From positions 1-16,911 of the forward strand of contig JAFIEC010000375.1 in NCBI GenBank assembly GCA_020832725.1: 16,911 nucleotides of DNA. Reading direction: 5' to 3'. A model generated the notes under the pieces. The model worked only from the letters and a program-made list of their open reading frames with translations, ran no database searches and was not told where the DNA came from. This DNA is from Paracoccaceae bacterium. Lineage in GTDB: Bacteria; Pseudomonadota; Alphaproteobacteria; Rhodobacterales; Rhodobacteraceae. Position numbers and translations under genes: made by a program. This document shows positions 1 to 7,959 of the stretch, in pieces. Every line of letters begins with the position of its first letter. Position 1 is the stretch's first letter.

Positions 1-1544
1 GCCAGCGCGATGCGCTGGCGCTGCCCGCCCGAAAGCTTCACCCCGCGCTCGCCGAGATGCGCATCATAGCCCGTACGACCGCGATGGTCCCGCAACCCCT
101 CGATGAACTCGTGCGCCTCGGCCCGGGCGGCGGCGGCATGCACCTCTGCAAGGGTAGCGCCCGGGCGGCCATAGCGGATGTTCTCGAAGGCGGAGCGGTT
201 GAAGGTGGCGGTGTCCTGGGTGACCATGCCGATCTGGCCGCGCAGGCTTTCCTGAGTGACACCTCGCAGGTCCTGCCCGTCAATGAGGATGCGCCCCCCC
301 TCCGGATCGTGCAGCCGCAGGAGCAGGTTGACCAGCGTGGACTTGCCCGCACCCGAGGCCCCGACGATGCCCACCTTTTCGCCCGGCGCGATGGTCAGGT
401 CGATGCCCTGGATGCCGCCCTGCCTGCGGCCATAGGCAAAGCTGACATCCTCGAACGCAATGCGTCCACGCACGGGCGGCAGAATCACGGCGTCCCGCCC
501 ATCGGGCAAGGCGTGAGGCGGGGTCAGGGTGAGGATCCCGTCCTCCACCTCGCCCAGATTGGCGTAGATCGTCATGAGCGTGAAGCTGACCCAGCCGGTC
601 ATCTGGGCAATCCTGAGCGCCATGGTGCCGGTCGCGGCGATGTCGCCGGCGCTGGCCTGGCCCAGCGACCACAGCCACAGCGTCAGCCCCACCATGATCA
701 CCGGCAGGACACCCGCCAAGGTCATCAGCGCGAACCGGAACGCGGTGGACACCGCCCCGAAGCTCAGCGCCCGGGCGCGATAATGCGCCATGGCATCGAG
801 GGCGGCCCGGTCCTCGTGGGCATCATGGGCAAAAAGCTTCACCGTCTTGATGTTGGTGATCGTGTCCACGACCTGACCGGTCACATTGGCCGACGCCTCG
901 GCCCGCGCCGCCGCGCGCAGGCGGATACGCGGCAGAAACGCCCGGATCAGCGCGAAATAGGCCACCAGCCACAGGGCGAGCGACGCCGCGATGCGCCAGT
1001 CGATTGCCACCAGCAGGATCGTGGCCCCGATCAGCGACGCCAGGGCGAATGCGACGGTATTGATCCCCTCGACAACCACATCGGTCAGGGCCCGCGCGGT
1101 CTGCATCTGCTTCTGCGCGATACGGCCGGCGAAATCATCGTCGAAGAAACCGACCGACTGGCCCAGCGTGTAGCGGTTGAGTCGCGACAGAACGAGCGGC
1201 AGCGCATTCGGCGCGACCACAACCGAGGTAATGGCCGAATTCGCGCCAAAGGCCAGCGGACGCAACAGCAGGAAGAAGGCGACAAAGCCCAGCAACAGCG
1301 GGGCGTGGCCCGAGAACAGGCCCGCACCGCCAGCCTCCAGCGCGGTGTCGATCAGCACGCCGAGAATCAGCGCGGTCGCCACCTCCAGCACCCCCGCCAG
1401 CGCCGAGATCAGCGCCCCCAGCGCCAGGACCGGCCAGGCCCCGCCCAGCGCCCAGCAGACAAACGGCCAGAGGTCCTGCGGCGGAGGGCCGTCGGCGGGG
1501 CGGAAGGCATCGATCATGCGACCAAGCCCTGCGATCATGCTCAT
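1..1544 (-). CDS. ABC exporter half-transporter (permease-ATPase), 3' end outside window
   Basis: This is an inner-membrane ABC exporter half-molecule. Its transmembrane domain (about residues 1-320) is fused to a nucleotide-binding domain (about 345 onward). The reading frame is open for 514 codons from the ATG at 1544 to the left edge, so the C-terminus, including Walker B and the H-loop, is missing. Walker A (GASGAGKS) lies at residues 395-402, with Lys401 as the ATP-binding lysine. The signature LSGGQ is at 504-508, just before the cut. The start is supported by GGAGG 7 nt upstream and by an ATGA overlap with the upstream half-transporter. Both motifs fall at the same residue numbers as in that neighbour, which fits a duplicated pair that probably works as a heterodimer, like the MdlA/MdlB or SmdA/SmdB type. 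The substrate cannot be told from sequence; lipids, drugs or peptides are all possible. Confidence 0.93.
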   Translation of the reverse strand, partial: MSMIAGLGRMIDAFRPADGPPPQDLWPFVCWALGGAWPVLALGALISALAGVLEVATALILGVLIDTALEAGGAGLFSGHAPLLLGFVAFFLLLRPLAFGANSAITSVVVAPNALPLVLSRLNRYTLGQSVGFFDDDFAGRIAQKQMQTARALTDVVVEGINTVAFALASLIGATILLVAIDWRIAASLALWLVAYFALIRAFLPRIRLRAAARAEASANVTGQVVDTITNIKTVKLFAHDAHEDRAALDAMAHYRARALSFGAVSTAFRFALMTLAGVLPVIMVGLTLWLWSLGQASAGDIAATGTMALRIAQMTGWVSFTLMTIYANLGEVEDGILTLTPPHALPDGRDAVILPPVRGRIAFEDVSFAYGRRQGGIQGIDLTIAPGEKVGIVGASGAGKSTLVNLLLRLHDPEGGRILIDGQDLRGVTQESLRGQIGMVTQDTATFNRSAFENIRYGRPGATLAEVHAAAARAEAHEFIEGLRDHRGRTGYDAHLGERGVKLSGGQRQRIAL

Positions 1545-3382
1545 TCTGCCGCCTCCGTGCCAATGAAGCCGCCTGATTGCCGCCTCCAGAAGGCGGCGTA
1601 AAGCCCGCCACGTGCCAGCAATTCGGCATGGGTTCCCGCCTCGGCGATCCGGCCGTCGTCGAGCACCACGATCCGGTCCATATGGGCGATGGTGGACAAA
1701 CGGTGTGCGATGGCGATGACGGTCTTGCCCTCCATTACGCCGTAGAGCGTGTCCTGGATCGCAGCCTCCACCTCGGAATCGAGCGCGCTGGTCGCCTCGT
1801 CCAGCACGAGAATCGGCGCATCCTTCAGGATGACCCGGGCCAGTGCCACGCGCTGGCGCTGCCCGCCCGACAGTTTCACCCCCCGCTCGCCCACATGGGC
1901 GTCATATCCGCGCCGCCCCTCCGGATCCTGCAGGTCGAGGATGAAATCATGCGCCTCGGCACGCCGCGCCGCCGCAAGCATCTCGGCCTCCGTCGCGCCC
2001 TCGCGCCCGTAGAGGATGTTGTCGCGCACCGACCTGTGCAGGAGGCTTGCATCCTGGGTGACCATGCCGATGGCGCGGCGCAGGCTCGATTGGGTGACAA
2101 GGGCGATGTCCTGCCCGTCGATCAGGATGCGGCCCGCCTCGGCGTCGTAGAAGCGCAGAAGAAGCTTCACGAGCGTCGTCTTGCCCGCACCGGACCGACC
2201 GACGAGGCCGATCTTCTCTCCCGGGCGAATGGACAGCGACACGCCCTCGAGGCCGCCGTGGCTGCGGCCATAATGGTGGCGGAGCCCCTCGAAGGTGACG
2301 GCCCCCGCATGCACCGCCAGATCGGGCGCTTCGGGCGCATCGGCAAGCTCCAGCGGCTGGGCGATGGTCTGCATCCCCTCGCGGATGATGCCCACCTGCT
2401 GAAACAGCGAGGACAGCGACCACATGATCCAGCCCGTCATCGCATTGAGCCGCAGTGTCAGCGCCGCCGCCGCAGCCACCGTGCCGAGGCTGGTCTGCCC
2501 TGCCTGCCACATCGCGATGGCCCAGCCGATGACCGCGACGATCAGCAGCCCGTTGATCAGCGTCAGCCACAATTCCATCAGCGTCAGCAGCCGCATCTGA
2601 CGCTGGAAGGTCTCGCGCGCCCGCTCGATCGCCTCAAAGGCGTAGGCATCTTCACGGGCATCCGCCGCAAAAAGCTTTACCGACTGAATATTGCCGTAGC
2701 TGTCCACGATCCGGCCGGTGATGGTGGAGCGGGCATCGGAAAAGGCCTGCGAGGCGCGCGCCACGCGCGGGACCGTCCAGCGGACCAGCGCCAGATAGGC
2801 GACCAGCCAGGCCGCCAGCGGCAGCGCCAGTTGCCAGCCGATCTCGGAGAGGACGAACAGCGCGCCCAGCAGATAGATCGTGGCATAGACGATGGCGTCG
2901 AACACCTGATAGGTCGCCTCGCCCGCCGCGGGCGCGGTCTGGGTGATGCGGTTGGCGATGCGACCGGCAAAATCGTTCTCGAACCATCCCACCGACTGGC
3001 GCAGCACATGCCGGTGAGACCGCCACCGGATCAGGGTGCCGAGGTTGGGCATCATCGACTGGTTGAGCAGCGCCGCACTCAGCGTCTGCACGAGAGGCCG
3101 GACGAACACGATGAACAGCGCAATGGCCAGAAGTTCCGGCCCGTGGACACGCAATGCCTCCTGCGGCCCCGCCTCGGCCAGAAGGTCCACCACCCGGCCA
3201 GTGTAATAGATCAGCCCCACCTCGATCAGGCCCACCGCCGCCGTCGTCAGCGCGATCGCCCACAGCACCCCGCGGAAGGGCCGCAGGTAGCCCCACATGA
3301 ACGGCCACAGCCGTGCAGGCGGCACGTCGGCATCGCGATAGGGCTGGTAGGGGTCCACAAGCCCCTCGAAGAAGCGGAACAT
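1541..3382 (-). CDS. ABC exporter half-transporter (permease-ATPase), complete
   Basis: This is a complete 613-residue type IV ABC exporter half-transporter of the inner membrane. The transmembrane domain spans about residues 25-330. The ATPase domain has Walker A GRSGAGKT at 395-402, signature LSGGQ at 504-508, Walker B ILVLDE ending in catalytic Glu529, the D-loop SALD, and the H-loop His560. All ATPase residues are intact, so this half should be catalytically competent. The ATG at 3382 is preceded by a GAAGGA-type ribosome binding site. The stop overlaps the start of the next half-transporter by 4 nt, which suggests translational coupling and 1:1 production of a heterodimer. It lies 85 nt downstream of cca on the same strand, so it may be co-transcribed with it. 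The family is certain but the exported substrate is unknown. Confidence 0.95.
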   Translation of the reverse strand: MFRFFEGLVDPYQPYRDADVPPARLWPFMWGYLRPFRGVLWAIALTTAAVGLIEVGLIYYTGRVVDLLAEAGPQEALRVHGPELLAIALFIVFVRPLVQTLSAALLNQSMMPNLGTLIRWRSHRHVLRQSVGWFENDFAGRIANRITQTAPAAGEATYQVFDAIVYATIYLLGALFVLSEIGWQLALPLAAWLVAYLALVRWTVPRVARASQAFSDARSTITGRIVDSYGNIQSVKLFAADAREDAYAFEAIERARETFQRQMRLLTLMELWLTLINGLLIVAVIGWAIAMWQAGQTSLGTVAAAAALTLRLNAMTGWIMWSLSSLFQQVGIIREGMQTIAQPLELADAPEAPDLAVHAGAVTFEGLRHHYGRSHGGLEGVSLSIRPGEKIGLVGRSGAGKTTLVKLLLRFYDAEAGRILIDGQDIALVTQSSLRRAIGMVTQDASLLHRSVRDNILYGREGATEAEMLAAARRAEAHDFILDLQDPEGRRGYDAHVGERGVKLSGGQRQRVALARVILKDAPILVLDEATSALDSEVEAAIQDTLYGVMEGKTVIAIAHRLSTIAHMDRIVVLDDGRIAEAGTHAELLARGGLYAAFWRRQSGGFIGTEAAE

Positions 3383-3422
3383 GAAAGGTATCCTTCCCCG
3401 AACGGGTGCCGGGTCCCGAGAG

Positions 3423-3459
3423 AGAGGCTTAGCGCGAAGCGTGGCCGGGGCAAACCTCT
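3423..3459 (-). other. Candidate hairpin between cca and the ABC pair
   Basis: The 85-nt gap between cca and the ABC exporter holds an 8-bp inverted repeat with arms at 3423-3430 and 3452-3459 around a 21-nt loop. The single imperfect pair is a G-U wobble in the minus-strand RNA but a C-A mismatch in the plus-strand RNA, so it would fold better in the transcript of these genes. No T-tract follows, so it is not a standard terminator. It may be an RNA processing or stability element, or chance in GC-rich DNA. Confidence 0.25.
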
Positions 3460-3467
3460 GCGCGCCG

Positions 3468-4649
3468 TCAGTCGGCCTTCTGGCCCGCCTCGGTCCCGGC
3501 CCGGATGAGGGCGGCGCGATCCAGGGAGAAGTCCGAGCGGATCCAGGCAGCCTCGGCCGCCGCCAGCCCGCGGCCCAGCGCAGCGCCCGACAGCCCCGGC
3601 ATCAGATCGGCCGCCGAGACGGGCAGCGGCGCCTCGGCCCCCCGCGCAGCCTCGCCCGCCAGATCGGAGGGCAATTGCTGGTCTGTGAGGGCCGCGCGCA
3701 GGACAGCCCCGTCGCATGCGGCCCCGGCCCCGTGACGATAGGCATCCGCAGCAACCCCGGCTCCCGAGGCCACGAGTTCCCGCAGCATCTCCAGCCTGCG
3801 CGTCTCGGCCCGCGACAGCCGCAGGCGTGTCTCGACGTCGACGCCGCCCAGGGCCGCGAGCCTGCGCAGCGGGTCGGGCGGCAGGCCCGCCTGCGCTTCC
3901 AGATGCACCAGCGGGGCCAGCGCGCGCGGATCGGCCCCGGGCAAGGCATGGGCCAGGACCCCGGTCATCGCCATCGCCGCCACCGCAGGCGCGGGGTCGG
4001 GCGCGGCGAGAAGCTTGCGCATCTCGGCCCCCACCCGCTCGGCCGAAAGCCGCTCCAGCCCTGTGGCATGGGTCGCGGCGGCGGCAAGGCCGTCAGGGTC
4101 AAGCCCCTCTGCCGCGTCGCCATAAAGCGCGTGAAAGCGGAAAAACCTCAGGATACGGAGGAAATCCTCGCGGATACGGTCCTCGGGACGGCCGATGAAG
4201 CGCACCCGCCGCGCGGCCAGATCCCCAAGCCCGCCCACCGGGTCGGTCAGGCTGCCATCCGCCCGCGCATAGAGCGCGTTCATGGTGAAGTCGCGCCGTG
4301 CGGCATCATCCTCGAGCCGGTCGGCAAAGGCGATGACGGCGCGCCGCCCGTCGGTGGCCACATCGCGGCGAAAGGTCGTCACCTCGTGCCCCTCGCCGTC
4401 GATCACCACGGTGACGGTGCCATGCTCCAGCCCCGTGGGCACGACACGCCAGCCCCGAGCCTCGGCCAGTTCGGTGACCCGTCCGGGACGGGCATCGGTG
4501 GCCACGTCAAGATCGGTGACCGGCACACCCATAAGCGCATTGCGCACACACCCGCCCACGGCATAGGCCTGATGTCCCCCGGCTTCGAGCGTGCGCAAAA
4601 GTGATTGCGCCGCGTCGCCATCCAGCCAGGCGCCGCCCACGCGCCTCAT
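3468..4649 (-). CDS. cca: CCA tRNA nucleotidyltransferase (class II)
   Basis: This enzyme adds or repairs the 3' CCA end of tRNAs, using CTP and ATP without a nucleic acid template; it is cytoplasmic. The 393-residue product carries the class II nucleotidyltransferase head. The motif GGCVR is at residues 32-36, the metal-binding pair Asp46/Asp48 sits in TDLDVAT, and RRDFTMNAL (118-126) and EDRIREDFLRILR (156-168) form the nucleotide-recognition region. The rest is the helical tRNA-binding part. The motifs fit CCA enzymes better than poly(A) polymerase, although the two families are close. The ATG at 4649 overlaps the stop of the upstream Nudix gene by 4 nt (ATGA), which fixes the start. An alphaproteobacterium without fully CCA-encoding tRNA genes would need this enzyme for growth. 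Confidence 0.95.
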   Translation of the reverse strand: MRRVGGAWLDGDAAQSLLRTLEAGGHQAYAVGGCVRNALMGVPVTDLDVATDARPGRVTELAEARGWRVVPTGLEHGTVTVVIDGEGHEVTTFRRDVATDGRRAVIAFADRLEDDAARRDFTMNALYARADGSLTDPVGGLGDLAARRVRFIGRPEDRIREDFLRILRFFRFHALYGDAAEGLDPDGLAAAATHATGLERLSAERVGAEMRKLLAAPDPAPAVAAMAMTGVLAHALPGADPRALAPLVHLEAQAGLPPDPLRRLAALGGVDVETRLRLSRAETRRLEMLRELVASGAGVAADAYRHGAGAACDGAVLRAALTDQQLPSDLAGEAARGAEAPLPVSAADLMPGLSGAALGRGLAAAEAAWIRSDFSLDRAALIRAGTEAGQKAD

Positions 4650-5260
4650 CGGGACACCTGCTCGGCCAGCCCCCGCAGGATGCGTGCCGTGGCCCCCCAG
4701 ATGTAATAGGGGCCGAAGGGCACCGCGAAATAGCGTCGGCGCATGCCGCCTGCCACCAGCGTCTCCACGCGAAAGCGGGAGGGATCGCTCAGATGCGCCC
4801 AGGGTGCGGTGAACACCTCGGCCACCTCGTGCGGATCGGGGCGGGGGGAGAAGGGCGCGGTGATCCGCCCCACCACCGGGGTGACGATGAAGCCGGTCAC
4901 CGTCTCGTGGGGGGGCAAATGCCCCAGCACCTCGACATGCGCAGGGTCAAGGCCCACCTCTTCCTCGGCCTCGCGCAGCGCGGTGGCGATGATGTCGGCA
5001 TCCGTCGGCTCCTGCCGCCCGCCGGGAAGGGCGATCTGCCCGGCATGGGTGCGCAGGCCCGCCGCGCGGCGCGTCAGCACCATCTCCACGGCACCATCCC
5101 GCCCGACCACGAGAGGCACCAGCACCGAGGCGGGCCGCAGGGGGTGATTGTCGGGCCGTGGCGGCCTCGGATTCAACTCGAAATCGGAGCTGGGAGCCGC
5201 GGGCGGGTGGGCCAGCGCCGCGCGCAGACGCTCGACCGGATCACTGCTTGCATTGTGCAT
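4646..5260 (-). CDS. Nudix hydrolase, CoA diphosphatase type
   Basis: This 204-residue protein is probably a coenzyme A diphosphatase that splits CoA into 4'-phosphopantetheine and 3',5'-ADP. The CoA-family motif precedes the Nudix box as LTRRAAGLRTHAGQIALPGG (residues 62-81). The box itself runs over about 81-104, with REAEEEVGL at its end. Its expected first Glu is Asp87, as is often seen in this subfamily. I chose the ATG at 5260 because it overlaps the hslO stop by one base (TGATG) and because homology to the family begins soon after it. The open frame continues upstream to 5590, but that part is only the hslO antisense and other-frame shadow. Its 3' end overlaps cca by 4 nt, so hslO, this gene and cca appear translationally coupled. 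Confidence 0.9.
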   Translation of the reverse strand: MHNASSDPVERLRAALAHPPAAPSSDFELNPRPPRPDNHPLRPASVLVPLVVGRDGAVEMVLTRRAAGLRTHAGQIALPGGRQEPTDADIIATALREAEEEVGLDPAHVEVLGHLPPHETVTGFIVTPVVGRITAPFSPRPDPHEVAEVFTAPWAHLSDPSRFRVETLVAGGMRRRYFAVPFGPYYIWGATARILRGLAEQVSR

Positions 5261-6267
5261 CACCTGTCGTCCTGCTCCGGCCGCGCATCCTGCGCCTCGA
5301 ACCCCAGCGTGGCGGGATCGAAACGGTAATGGGCGCCGCAGAACTGGCAATCGGCGGTCACCACACCCTCGGGCGTGGTCATCCGGGCGATGTCGCGGGC
5401 CGAGTAGATGGACAGGGTCTGCCGCACCTTGTCGACCGAGCAGGTACAGCCAAAGCGCAGGGCCTGGGGGTCGAACACCCGGACCTGCTCTTCGTGAAAC
5501 AGCCGGAACAGCAACTCGGGCGGGGTCACCCTTGGCCCAAGCAGCTCGATCTCCTCCACCGTATCCAGCAGGAGGTTCGCCCGCCGCCAATTGTCTCCCT
5601 CATCCGCAGCCAGCAGGTCTCCCGCCTCCAGCAAGCCGTCCTCGCCGCTCGCCTCGCCCAGCGCGACATGGGGAGAGGCCTTGGGCATGTGCTGCAACAT
5701 GATGCCCCCCGCGCGCCAGCCCTCGGCCCCGCCCGGCTGGCGCGACCGACCGATGGACAGCGCAAAGCGCGTCGGCAATTGCTCCGACTGGGCGAAGTAG
5801 GTCGCTGCGCAATCGCCCAGCGAGTCCCCCGTCAGCGGCGTTATCCCCTGATAGGGCTGGGTGCCGCTGCCCTGATCGATCAGCAGGCCGAAGACCCCGC
5901 GACCGAGCCGGGGAAACCAGGGGCCACCCCCTTCCAGCCTTTCGGCGTCGAAACCCGCATAGGCACGCAGCCGCGCGGGTGCCCCTTCGGCAATGGGGGC
6001 GAAATAATCCGTGGCGATCAGTCGGATCGGCCCGTCGCCGCGCACCTGAAGCGACAACTTCCAGCGCAGATTCATCGTCTGGCCCACAAGTGCTGTCAGC
6101 ACCACCGCCTCGGCCACCGCAGCCTCGACCGCCGACGGATAGGCATGCTGCTCCAGCACGCGGGCCAGCGTGGCATCGAAGCGCCCGATCCGCCCGCGGA
6201 TGTCCGACCGGTCCAGCTGGAAGGGCAGGACCGAATCGTCCCAGGCGATGCTTTGGGTCTCAGTCAT
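5260..6267 (-). CDS. hslO: Hsp33 redox-regulated chaperonin
   Basis: Hsp33 is a cytoplasmic holdase switched on by oxidation of a zinc centre, which protects unfolded proteins during oxidative and heat stress. The 335-residue product has the Hsp33 fold in the N-terminal three quarters. Near the C-terminus are the four zinc cysteines: Cys274 and Cys276 (CTC) and Cys307 and Cys310 (CQFC). The 33-residue spacing between the pairs equals that of E. coli Hsp33 (232/265). The ATG at 6267 was chosen over the longer frame to 6420, because the extension runs across the divergent promoter region and into the neighbouring gene. The length is a little above the E. coli protein (about 290) owing to an alphaproteobacterial N-terminal extension and internal segments. 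Its stop overlaps the next gene's start by 1 nt. Confidence 0.95.
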   Translation of the reverse strand: MTETQSIAWDDSVLPFQLDRSDIRGRIGRFDATLARVLEQHAYPSAVEAAVAEAVVLTALVGQTMNLRWKLSLQVRGDGPIRLIATDYFAPIAEGAPARLRAYAGFDAERLEGGGPWFPRLGRGVFGLLIDQGSGTQPYQGITPLTGDSLGDCAATYFAQSEQLPTRFALSIGRSRQPGGAEGWRAGGIMLQHMPKASPHVALGEASGEDGLLEAGDLLAADEGDNWRRANLLLDTVEEIELLGPRVTPPELLFRLFHEEQVRVFDPQALRFGCTCSVDKVRQTLSIYSARDIARMTTPEGVVTADCQFCGAHYRFDPATLGFEAQDARPEQDDR

Positions 6268-6345
6268 GAAGGGTAATCTTTCCGATGTGTCCTGCGGCAA
6301 TCCACGGTGCCACGTCGCAGCCCCTGTGCCTTGTTCGAGCAGCAG

Positions 6346-6375
6346 TATATATGGCCCGCAGGCGCGCTGACCAAG
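6346..6375 (-). promoter_or_regulatory. Candidate hslO promoter (sigma-70 or RpoH-like)
   Basis: On the minus strand, CTTGGTC (6375-6369) lies upstream of CATATATACTG (about 6353-6343). TTGGTC and TATATA are separated by exactly 17 nt. This fits a weak sigma-70 promoter and also resembles the alphaproteobacterial RpoH pattern (CTTG, then about 17-18 nt, then a TAT-rich box), which would suit a heat- and oxidation-induced chaperone. The predicted leader would be about 70 nt. The -35 region overlaps the AAGAGG ribosome binding site (6373-6378) of the divergent gene. Confidence 0.35.
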
Positions 6376-6382
6376 AGGCCCC

Positions 6383-6865
6383 ATGCTACCCCGACTGGGT
6401 GAACCCATCCGCCCCGGCATCCGCTATGTGACGCGGCCCGGCGCCTATGCGATCCTGATGCGCGAGGGTCAGATCCTGCTGACGCATCAGCAGCGGCCTC
6501 GCTCTGAAGTCCAGTTGCCCGGGGGCGGCATCGACCCGGGCGAGGCACCCCTCGTCGCACTGGCCCGCGAGGCGCGCGAGGAGACGGGCTGGAGCGTCTC
6601 CCTCACGCGCAGGTTGGGGGCCTATCAGCGGTTTGTCTTCATGCCCGAATACGACCTGTGGGCGCGCAAGGTCTGCCACATCTATCTGGGCCGGCCCGTC
6701 CTGCGCCTGTCGGAGCCGACGGAACCCGGTCATACCGCCCTGTGGATGGCGCCGGAGGCGGCCCTGGCAGAGCTTGCCTCGCCCGGCGACCGGGTAATGC
6801 TTGCCCGATATCTGGGCATTGCAGCACAGCTCAGCCGAGGGGCACGACGCAATCGCACACCCTGA
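6383..6865 (+). CDS. Small Nudix hydrolase of unknown substrate
   Basis: This is a 160-residue single-domain Nudix hydrolase, expected to cleave a nucleoside diphosphate linked to another group. The box is complete, from Gly48 to Gly69: G-x5-E54-x7-R62-E63-x2-E66-E67-x-G69, within GGGIDPGEAPLVALAREARE. The metal ligands are therefore all present. The sequence around it (early PGAYAILMREGQILLTHQQ) fits the MutT/NUDT1-like group, but the substrate cannot be assigned. The ATG at 6383 follows AAGAGG with a 5-nt spacer. The gene is divergent from hslO, with 115 nt between starts. Its last 35 nt overlap the 3' end of the convergent ABC ATPase gene. Confidence 0.9.
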   Translation: MLPRLGEPIRPGIRYVTRPGAYAILMREGQILLTHQQRPRSEVQLPGGGIDPGEAPLVALAREAREETGWSVSLTRRLGAYQRFVFMPEYDLWARKVCHIYLGRPVLRLSEPTEPGHTALWMAPEAALAELASPGDRVMLARYLGIAAQLSRGARRNRTP

Positions 6866-7895
6866 GGCGCACCCGCGTGCCAACCTGCACCGGCTGACCC
6901 GGGCCGCTGATCACCAGCATCCGCCGCCCGCCATCCTCGACCCAGTAAAGCTGATCATGGCCGCGAAATTCCCGCTCCACCACCACGGCAGAGGCGTTGG
7001 GATCGGGGGCAAGCATGATCTGCTCGGGCCGCACCGCGATGCTGACCGAGCCATCCGCGAACCGCGACAGCGGCAGCGGCCCCAGCGGCGTGTCGGCATT
7101 CAGCCCCGACGCAACGCCGGTCACGATGTTGGAACGTCCGATGAAACTTGCGACAAAGGCATTGGCCGGGTTGCGATAGATCTCGTCGGGCGTGCCCACC
7201 TGGACCACGCGGCCCGCGTCCATCACCGCGATGCGGTCCGACAGCGCCAGTGCCTCTTCCTGGTCATGGGTGACGAGGATGCCGGCCGCCCCGGCCGCCT
7301 GCAGAAGCTTGCGCACCTCCTGGCGGGTATCCACGCGCATGGCGGCATCGAGATTGGAGAAAGGTTCGTCCAGAAGCACGAGCGGCGGTGCCACCGCAAG
7401 GGTGCGCGCAAGCGCGACGCGCTGCTGCTGCCCGCCCGAAAGCTCATGGGGCTTGCGCTTCTCGAAGCCGGACAGCGCCACCAGTTCGAGCATCTCGCGC
7501 GCCCGCGCCAGCGCTGCCTGCCGCCCAAGGTGGCGCAGGCCAAAGCGGACATTGTCGAGCACCGACAGATGCGGGAACAGGGCATAATCCTGAAACACGA
7601 TCCCGATGCCCCTCTCCTCGGGTGGCAAGTCGGTGATGTCGCGGCCGCGCAGGACGACCCGCCCCGAATCGGGCTGTTCGAAACCGCCGATCATGCGCAG
7701 CGTCGTGGTCTTGCCACAGCCCGAAGGACCGAGCAGAGCCACCAGTTCGCCCTCACCGACGGAGAAACCCACATCCTGCACCGCAGGGGCGGCAGTCTGC
7801 TCGAAGTGCCGTGTCAGCCCCTCGACCCGCAACAACTCGACAAAGGGCTTTCGGCGGATCGATGGCGGATCGACTGGCAGCACGAAATCGCGCAT
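6831..7895 (-). CDS. ABC importer ATPase, FbpC/PotA type
   Basis: This 354-residue protein is the cytoplasmic ATPase of an ABC importer for a small solute, in the Fe(III)/polyamine/sugar group that carries a C-terminal TOBE domain. Visible motifs are Walker A GPSGCGKT (56-63), the Q-loop VFQDYALFPH, signature LSGGQ (152-156), Walker B VLLDEP (Glu177), the H-loop VTHDQEEA (His210), and a TOBE-like tail from about 270. The typical FIGRSN join between the domains is present. I prefer the ATG at 7895, which has AGAAGAG 7 nt upstream, over a TTG at 7913. No permease or binding protein lies beside it in the window, so it is an orphan here. Which substrate it serves (iron, polyamine or another) cannot be decided. 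It ends inside the convergent Nudix gene. Confidence 0.92.
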   Translation of the reverse strand: MRDFVLPVDPPSIRRKPFVELLRVEGLTRHFEQTAAPAVQDVGFSVGEGELVALLGPSGCGKTTTLRMIGGFEQPDSGRVVLRGRDITDLPPEERGIGIVFQDYALFPHLSVLDNVRFGLRHLGRQAALARAREMLELVALSGFEKRKPHELSGGQQQRVALARTLAVAPPLVLLDEPFSNLDAAMRVDTRQEVRKLLQAAGAAGILVTHDQEEALALSDRIAVMDAGRVVQVGTPDEIYRNPANAFVASFIGRSNIVTGVASGLNADTPLGPLPLSRFADGSVSIAVRPEQIMLAPDPNASAVVVEREFRGHDQLYWVEDGGRRMLVISGPGQPVQVGTRVRLRVCDCVVPLG

Positions 7896-7928
7896 GATGA
7901 TGCTCTTCTGCAACCACGGCCCCCATCA

Positions 7929-7959
7929 CCCGCCCGGCGCGGCACTGCGCCCAGGCGGG
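7929..7959 (-). other. Leader hairpin upstream of the ABC ATPase gene
   Basis: A strong inverted repeat sits in the 5' leader of the ABC ATPase gene. CCCGCC (7929-7934) pairs with GGCGGG (7954-7959), and inside it GGCGC (7936-7940) pairs with GCGCC (7947-7951) around a 6-nt loop. The stem ends about 33 nt before the start codon. It could affect translation or mRNA stability, or be a chance result of high GC. The rest of the 172-nt divergent gap to arfB holds no gene that I can see. Confidence 0.35.

Noticed and set aside
57..3508. Two long plus-strand open frames (57-1601 and 1577-3508, 514 and 643 codons) opposite the ABC exporter genes
   Set aside because: They are antisense shadows. The products are Arg/Gln/His/Asp-rich without any domain, while the minus strand encodes complete ABC motifs. 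Long open antisense frames are expected at this GC content.
5261..5590. Longer frame for the CoA-diphosphatase-type gene beginning at 5590
   Set aside because: The extension lies wholly within hslO in another frame. The TGATG joint at 5258-5262 gives a natural coupled start.
5158..6276. Plus-strand open frame of 372 codons opposite hslO
   Set aside because: It is antisense to a clear Hsp33 gene with all four zinc cysteines. Its translation is low-complexity and shows no family features.
6268..6420. Longer hslO frame beginning at 6420
   Set aside because: The extra residues cover the divergent promoter region and the first codons of the plus-strand Nudix gene and do not resemble Hsp33.
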